Shown here piece by piece: positions 58,151 through 64,000 of a stretch of DNA of 64,000 nucleotides. The position numbers were made by a program, and so were the translations under genes. Location of the stretch: positions 12,500,534 to 12,564,533 of the forward strand of contig CM036244.1 of NCBI GenBank assembly GCA_020698575.1, given 5' to 3'. A model generated the notes under the pieces. The model was not told the origin of the DNA. It did no database searches and saw only the letters and a program-made list of their open reading frames with translations. This DNA is from Bostrychus sinensis (taxonomy: Eukaryota > Chordata > Actinopteri > Gobiiformes > Eleotridae). How positions within the stretch are numbered: the stretch's first letter is position 1; each line of letters begins with the position of its first letter.

Positions 58151-59329
58151 TCTCCCCGGCCCGCTGACAGGTTTACTGGGGCCCAGGGTAAGAAGGCTTC
58201 GCATGCGCCCTTTGTAGAAAATATAAGAAGAGGGACCATTTCTGGGGCCCTCTGACCCCGAGGCCTGGGACAACAGACCGCTTTTTATCACAGTATGTGG
58301 TTGGTTACGATAGGAAAGGCATCTGGGGTAAAAATTTGCCAAATCACTGTGCAATTGTTTTGTTGAGGTGATCCAGTGAGGGAGCAGCTGAAAAAAAATA
58401 ATTTTGAACACTTCCTTCACCTCTTTAGTGTAAATCTTTGACTGACTTGTTGTAAATCTACAGTCACGCCTTCACAAATATCCATCCTGACCTACATTTT
58501 TGATCATGAAGACAGTGGGGGGAAAAAAATCTGCCGTAGTTAGACGCAGACTTGTTTGCTTCATCTTGTTTTGTAAAGCGTTGCTACTTTACTCTGTTTT
58601 ATGGAGCAGTGGATGGCTGATGAAGCATCTCTCAATTTCCTTGAAGTTGATTAACCTACGTGCGGCTCGGCTTGCCACAAATAAACACACACGAGCCACG
58701 GCTTTGAATCAGCCTCATCCTCTATGCATGTCACACCCGAGTGGCAACAGCTGTAATCAACTCTTGATTGCCAATGTGACGATTTTAATAAGACGCACAC
58801 AAAGGTGGGCAGTGATGAATTACATTTACTTGAGTAACTTTAAGAGTAGTTTTTATCACAAAATACTTCTTCTTCCTAAGTTATATTCTTTTGAAGTAAG
58901 AATATCCAAACTCGAATACCAGAGAGAGACCAGATTTGAGCTTGTGTCTCTGAGGCTATGGAAATACAGTATGAGTGATGACAGTTACCGAAATTGTGTC
59001 CTTGTGGGGTTGTAAAAGCTGGTTCTGAGCTTGTATAGAAGTGTTATAAATGCTCAGATGGGAATTAAGGCTAATGCACCATAGCACTGGGATGGGGCCG
59101 CAAACACCTGCTTGATTTGATTGCATCTGCCACTCTGCCACACTTACTATGGTCTTACAACTTCCACTGCACAACAAGGGCATGTGTAAGACTTGTTTTA
59201 TAGGCAGTAGGCTGTCAAGAAGTTTGTGCCGAAGCAACAGCAGGCTCCAAGATAACTGGTTTAAATATACTATGCAATACACAGTCAATACATTTACATT
59301 TACATTTAAAAATTAGGCCTAGAACAATA
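58151..59329. other. Intergenic sequence with a fortuitous 171-codon frame
   Basis: 58500-59015 (+) is open for 171 codons but crosses a TACTTGAGTAACTTTAAGAG repeat fragment (58826-58860) and resembles no protein. It is treated as chance. Confidence 0.4.
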
Positions 59330-59660
59330 GATGCTTTTACTAGTGACGTTATCAAAACAGCAGATAGCACCCAGATCAGTGCCATTTGCTAAAGTTCATG
59401 TATAATTTGTGTATACTTTATGGTGATTGATGGATGAAATCTGAGTGAATGCAAACTGTTTCTTTAACTACTAGCCAAACATAAAATATAAACATTTTAA
59501 AAATTGTTTTTATTTCGTCTTCAGCCTATATGCTAATAATATGCTAATTGCTACATGACATAGAAAAGCTATACATTCATACACTCGCTAATGTTTCCTA
59601 AAAAGGCGCTGAGATTACACACATGTAGGAGATTGGTTGTCAGGTGCCAAAATTGAAAAA
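59330..59660. repeat. hAT internal fragment
   Basis: GATGAAATCTGAG, CTATATGCTAATAATATGCTAATT and GAGATTACACACATGTAGGAG match the interior of 26182-27020. The ends are missing. Confidence 0.55.
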
Positions 59661-59664
59661 TGAA

Positions 59665-59985
59665 TAATAAAGAGATCTGAGGCACTCAAGTTGTCTTGAA
59701 TTAAAAGTCAATTATTCAAGCAAGGGACATGCCAAGACATTAGGACAGTCTTCATCAGAGCATAGATAATTAATTAGATAAAAGCTTTTACACTTATGTT
59801 CTCCAGTTGTTGTTTTGATGTTGTTTTTTTATGCAGTATTGTGTGCAGTATTGAATGTTGCCTGTGTATGATGTATGCCTTGATGAAGGCCATCCTAAGG
59901 TCGAAACACATTGACATGTCCCTCGCTTCCTCGCTTGAATAAAAGACTTTTAACTTAAGTCAGGATAATGCCTCCTTTGAAATCC
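59665..59985. mobile_element. Inverted pair of hammerhead-like repeat ends
   Basis: On the right (+), TGATGA (59881-59886), stem GGCC/GGTC (59888-59891 with 59899-59902), GAAA (59903-59906), CATGTCCC and a GCTTGAATAAAAGACTTTTAA tail. On the left (-), CTGATGA (59758-59752), CATGTCCC and GCTTGAATAATTGACTTTTAA, without GAAA. The two ends face away from each other about 120 bp apart. Confidence 0.5.
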
Positions 59986-60121
59986 TAATGTGGCTTGGCT
60001 TATGGTGCCATTCTTTCAAAAGCAGTTTTATTGTTTATATACATGAAAATAAGTCATTAAACCATGGAAAGGGCCATTGTGAAGGCACTTTTGACTGTCC
60101 TAATATCTATATATGTATATC

Positions 60122-60650
60122 TATATAGATCAATCCAATCCACCTTTATTTTTATAGCACATTTTACCAACACAAAGTATCCAAAGTGCTTCACAGGAAA
60201 CAACACCAATTAAAGCTGCACTATTTGATTTTCTGACTGTAAAAGTGATGTGCCAAAAAAATGTTGTGGGGGCTATTTTGACTTGGGAGGGCAGGGTGTT
60301 CCACAGTTTGGTGCCGACCACAGAGAAGGCTTCGTCTTCCTAGCTTTTAAGCCTTGTCTTCGGGACACAACAAGCTGGAGCCGACCCTCTGACCTCAGCG
60401 AGTGCGCAGGTGTGTAAAGTATAATGAGGTCAGAAATGTACACAGGGGCCAGTCCATGCAAAGCTTTGAAAACAAACAATAAAATCTTAAAATTAACTCT
60501 GAAATGAATGGGAAGCCAATGAAGTTTAGAAAATGCGGGTGTTATGTGTTCCCTATGACGTGTCCCAGTTAACAGACGTGCAGCTGAATTCTGGACCAGC
60601 TGTAAGCATGTGAGAGTTGACAAAGCCGAAGATGATAAAAACTGCATTAA
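60122..60650 (-). pseudogene. L2-type LINE C-terminal fragment
   Basis: A minus-strand frame (60647-60273) reads LQLVQNSAARLLTGTRHREH, then LHWLPIHFRVNFKILLFVFK and ALHGLAPVYISDLI, the conserved C-terminal region of L2-type LINE reverse transcriptases. After a frameshift, VGTKLWNTLPSQVK continues it. The 3' tail (TTTATTTTTATAGCACATTT on the plus strand) follows. 5'-truncated and frameshifted, it is non-functional. Confidence 0.85.
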
Positions 60651-61639
60651 ACCATGGCATTTATCTGTTTGTCAAATTTAAAATCTGCATCTATTATGAC
60701 GTCGAGGTTGGCTTGTTAATGGAGAAGACCCAAATCCAAAGAGGAGTCCAAAAAGGCCAGAGACACAAATAACTTATCACTAAATGCACAAATTCTGATC
60801 TCTTTCTTAATATATCATTCATGCAAGGCTCCCATTCTTTTATTGTTTAAAGTAGCCTGAATGCAACATTTGGTTCAGTATCCAGTATTAGTTATTACTT
60901 TTGCCTAATTCAAAAATGTCTGATGATGAGGGAAAGTTCAAAGACAGTGGAAACTTGGCAGATGTGAAATGTCCTTGGGTCAGAGCAACACTGCTGAGCA
61001 TGTGACCTAGTTTTCTCACATCACTACTGTTATGTATAGGCAGCCTTTATACATGAGCCTAGCATCTATGTTTGTGTGGTTTCTGTCTTATTTATTTCTC
61101 TTTATTTCCTTTCCCTGCAAATAACAAGAGAAAGGAGCTGCCATTCAAGCTGTGTGTAACTAGATCGAAGCCAGGGAGAGATACTGCTTCAGCTAAATGG
61201 TAGTAGCAATGTAATTTATGAGTCATTGCGGGACAGGGAGCCATTTTGTATTTTAGATTATGAACACATACTTTTCCTCAAACATCCCTGAAGGAGTCCT
61301 TGAGAAAAGTTCCCCTCCACCAAAGCCGGGGCATTAGCATACTTACATAAGCATATTGAAATGGGTACCTTACAAAGGACAATACAAACCCCAGGATACA
61401 CTCGCTGGATTGGTTTCAAAATATGTCAAGGGACCTGCAAAAGCACATATATCAAAACAAAATGCCTCTGCCTCCTAAATATAAATGCAGATTTTGGCAG
61501 AGGACTCGCTCAGGCTTAACCTAATTCAGTCAGTGCCCTCATTAAGGTGAAAAGAGAAACTGACAGATTTTCTAAACTAAATTATTTAGTTTATTTTGTG
61601 CCTGTTTTTAGTAAAATCCAAACATGGAACAAGTACTTC
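60651..61639. other. Intergenic sequence, nothing recognised
   Basis: Unique-looking DNA with little repeat content and no coding signal. Confidence 0.45.
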
Positions 61640-62165
61640 AAGTCTTTATTTAAGAAAAAGTACTGTTACTTCAAATATTATTACTCAAGAAGACATAAAC
61701 GTACTCAACATCATTATATTTGAAGGAATATAAACATATAAAAAGTGTTCTTCTTAAGTAGAAAATACTTACAGTGCTACTACCACTACTATCACTACTA
61801 CTATGGATACTACAACTACTACTGCTACTGTGGAAAATACTACTATTACTATAACTACTACTACTACCTCTATTACTAATACTAGTACTACTGCTGCTAC
61901 ATTATTAAAACTATTACTACTACTACTACTACTAATACTATTGAGGCAACTACTACTATAACAACTGCCTTGACAACTACTACTCCTGCCTCTATCACAA
62001 ATACTACTACTACTGTTGCTACCACTATTAAAACTACTATTACTACAACAACTACTACTACTATTACTACCAACATTACAACAGTTGTTACTGCCGTTAC
62101 CTATTTTGCTTCCAAAAATAAACTTGAGTAAATCACTAAAAGTATCTAGTTACCAATACTCTGCT
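61640..62165. repeat. Compound ACT trinucleotide repeat with TACTT flank
   Basis: AAGTACTTCAAGTCTTTATTTAAG leads into an impure ACT/ATT tract (61770-62100), then TTGAGTAAATCACTAAAAGTA. It is the largest member of this composite type. A short AGC run is at 62204-62225. Confidence 0.85.
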
Positions 62166-63249
62166 AAAACTAGCTCCATTGTTGAGTGGCGTATCTCGGA
62201 CAATGGCAGCAGCAGCAGCAGCAGTGGCAGGAGCTGTCCTTGGTGCTGATTGCTGGTTTGTAAAGGCAGCGGAGACTAATAGAGCTGTCCGGGGTGCTGA
62301 AAGCGTGACTGGACTGGATTTATGCCTGTGTCCCATTTAAAAAGAATCCAAGTACATTTGTACAAAAGCAGACGCTGCACCTGAAAACCACTGGTGTAAT
62401 TATAGAGATGTTTTCTTTGTTGGTGCAGCAAAAGGAAGCGAGTTTTCTGTGTGAGAGCTCACCATGGTTACCACAGCATGACGTGGCTTCTTCTTTTTTT
62501 TTTTTTTTTTTTTTTTTTATTATGACACACAGCTTTGGATATTTGTATTTACTACATTTTTTTTTATTTTATTTAACCTGTTATATATTATTATTAGACC
62601 TAAAAAACAATATTTATTTTAAAACTGCAAATAACTTTAATTCATTGAAGTACAAGAAGCTACAGCTTAAGTTTTGAATAAAGGCAACTGAGTGATAAAA
62701 ACAATGACAGAAAAATGCTTCCCTATGCTTTTTGTATTGGTTTCAAGGGGCATGCTCCGTTAAAAACTTGGACATTTGAGTGTTTTTACAGATATTTGTT
62801 GAGACATAAGACAGGGAGCCTTAAAGTGTGACAATCGCCTTAAAATAGTCACACATGGCCCCCCATACACTGCATAATAACAAATGATCAGTGTGCTATA
62901 GATTTCATTAACTGGAACAATTTAAAGTAACTTTCTTGATATCTCTAAGGAATACAGTTGGATTGAATTAAATGTTTCCAATAAAAATGTTATTTCTAAT
63001 TATTTTGATGTGATATAATAAAATATATATATTTCCCAGTAAACACTCAGCCCTGGATGCCCTGTGCTTCCGCTTGCTGTAACCACGCATGTGTTGATCC
63101 GTGCTGCAGCAACGTGCATCCGTGGCTCTCTGACCCCGGCGTTAATCTGCATTCAGCCTCAAACTCCCATGCCTTTTATCCTCTCCTGCTCCTCGTCAGA
63201 TAGTAGCTTATTATCATAGCTTCTTCTTTTCCTTTTGCCTGTAGCTCTG
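62166..63249. other. Upstream flank of the right-hand gene
   Basis: Contains a poly-T run (62492-62519) and the repeat shared with 52320 (62755-62860). No clear TATA box stands at a sensible distance; the AT-rich ATATATAT at about 63023 is more than 500 bp from the coding start. Confidence 0.4.
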
Positions 63250-63662
63250 TGTTTTAGGGCCTCGCTTTAGGGCTGTCTCGCTTTGGACGAGGCGACGACA
63301 CCAACCAGCGCGAGGGGGGAAGAGCGCGCAACAACACACGAGCGATACCAAATCAAGTCTGGACTCGCATCGATTTTGTTGTGGCTGATCTGACTCCACA
63401 CACCGCCGCGCGTCCTCGGTCCGCCAGTCTCGGGTCTCGTTTGCACAGGCAGACCCCGCGTAACGTGCGTAATGTATCGCAGAGAGGAAACGCTCTAAAA
63501 ACAAGACGGACATCTGCTGCCACGAACGAAGAAGGAAACCGAGTCGCTGCTGTCGATGGCTTCATCAAATTTAGCCTCCAAATGCTCGACAGCAATGGCG
63601 AAGCCTTCTCTTCCACTCAAGCTGCTTCTCTGGGTCTTTATCGCCGCTAATCTTCCAACGAG
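63250..63662 (+). promoter_or_regulatory. gabrg2: CpG-richer promoter/5' UTR region of the right-hand gene
   Basis: CpG density and GC content rise sharply over about 63260-63660 against an AT-rich background, ending at a consensus splice donor. This is the layout of a CpG-type promoter with first exon. The transcription start cannot be fixed from sequence. Confidence 0.5.
63556..63662 (+). CDS. gabrg2: Probable first coding exon of GABA-A receptor gamma-2 subunit (signal peptide)
   Basis: An in-frame stop (63496-63498) is followed by ATG at 63556 and a second in-frame ATG at 63595. The frame reads MASSNLASKCSTA, then MAKPS, then a hydrophobic core (LPLKLLLWVFIAANL) typical of a signal peptide. 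It ends PT plus AG at the donor ACGAG|gtaaga (63663). The length (35 codons plus two bases) and a polar leader with an internal Met before the core are similar to the remembered mammalian gamma-2 N-terminus. Signal peptides carry little family information, so the name rests on gene order: GABRG2 follows GABRA1 in the same orientation in vertebrate clusters. Longer frames over this segment are shadows. Another membrane or secreted protein cannot be excluded. Confidence 0.55.
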
Positions 63663-64000
63663 GTAAGAGCCTTAGCGACTGACGTTTGCTGGTTGAAGTC
63701 TCACGTCTTTATCTCCATTTCGGTAGAAAAAGAGACATGGTTCTTCCTGGATACGATTCATCTTAGTGTGTGGTGCCTCCCTCGGAAAGCTATAGCGAGG
63801 GTATTTAGAGGAATGCTGGGCGATTATCACAGCGAGAGATATGGTTTCAGGGGAAAAAATCAAATCATGTTTTCATTTCTCTTATGTTTAAATGCGACTT
63901 TTACGCGTGATGTATTGAATTGTATGGATATGTTATTGGCCTCAGCGACACATATTGAACCGATGACAGAACCCCCCCGCCCCCAAAACGAAACATTATT
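63663..64000 (+). other. gabrg2: Start of intron 1 of the right-hand gene
   Basis: Begins gtaagagcc. No repeats and no further exon before the window ends. I looked for a REST/RE1-type site and saw none. Confidence 0.5.

Noticed and set aside
58500..59015. 171-codon plus-strand open frame
   Set aside because: It crosses a known repeat fragment (TACTTGAGTAACTTTAAGAG), has no recognisable domain, and no promoter or splice context.
63000..63035. TATA box for the right-hand gene at ATATATAT
   Set aside because: It is more than 500 bp upstream of the coding start and lies in a simple AT-rich stretch; the CpG-rich region is a better promoter candidate.
63381..63650. 89-codon plus-strand frame at the right edge, plus two minus-strand frames
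   Set aside because: They are out of frame with the signal-peptide frame that ends at the splice donor; long frames are expected by chance in CpG-rich DNA.
1..64000. CRISPR arrays, bacterial operons, phage or prokaryotic origins
   Set aside because: The window is vertebrate nuclear DNA; no regularly spaced palindromic repeats with unique spacers, and no prokaryotic gene structure.

Overview
The window is vertebrate nuclear DNA, almost certainly from a ray-finned (teleost) fish. It is AT-rich, intron-containing and full of degenerate transposons, SINEs and simple repeats of kinds familiar from teleost genomes. The species cannot be named from the sequence. It holds the 3' end of one gene, probably the 5' end of a second in the same orientation, and about 52 kb of repeat-rich intergenic DNA between them.

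Left, 1-10800 (+ strand): the last two coding exons and long 3' UTR of a GABA-A receptor alpha-1 subunit gene (gabra1). The exon at 4884-5086 encodes most of pore helix M2, the M2-M3 linker, helix M3 and the start of the cytoplasmic loop. The exon at 6815-7123 encodes the rest of the loop, helix M4 and a short C-terminus. Twin AATAAA signals with a GT-rich downstream stretch end the gene near 10800. Earlier exons lie left of the window. The introns on both sides of the 4884-5086 exon contain a long inverted repeat.

Middle, about 10.8-63.2 kb: no convincing host gene. Recognisable material includes TTAA-flanked DNA transposons (one family with at least four bounded copies and three partial ones), hAT elements with 8-bp target duplications, tRNA-derived SINEs, RTE- and L2-type LINE fragments, a 51-bp minisatellite (35.54-36.41 kb), compound trinucleotide microsatellites, and repeats with a hammerhead-ribozyme-like core (47.4 and 59.7-59.95 kb). 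Several transposon copies carry strong CTCF-like motifs.

Right, about 63.2-64.0 kb (+ strand): a CpG-richer segment with two in-frame ATGs, a signal-peptide-like reading frame and a splice donor (63663). Vertebrate clusters place GABRG2 downstream of GABRA1 in the same orientation, so this is best read as the first coding exon of gabrg2. That identity rests mainly on gene order. Alpha-1 and gamma-2 subunits co-assemble in the synaptic inhibitory chloride channel, so the window would span the interval between two co-expressed partners.

I looked for a new system. What deserves follow-up is regulatory or RNA-level: hairpin-forming repeats around a gabra1 pore exon, CTCF-like motifs carried by transposons, hammerhead-like repeat ends, and a TTAA transposon with a small spliced-looking coding exon.
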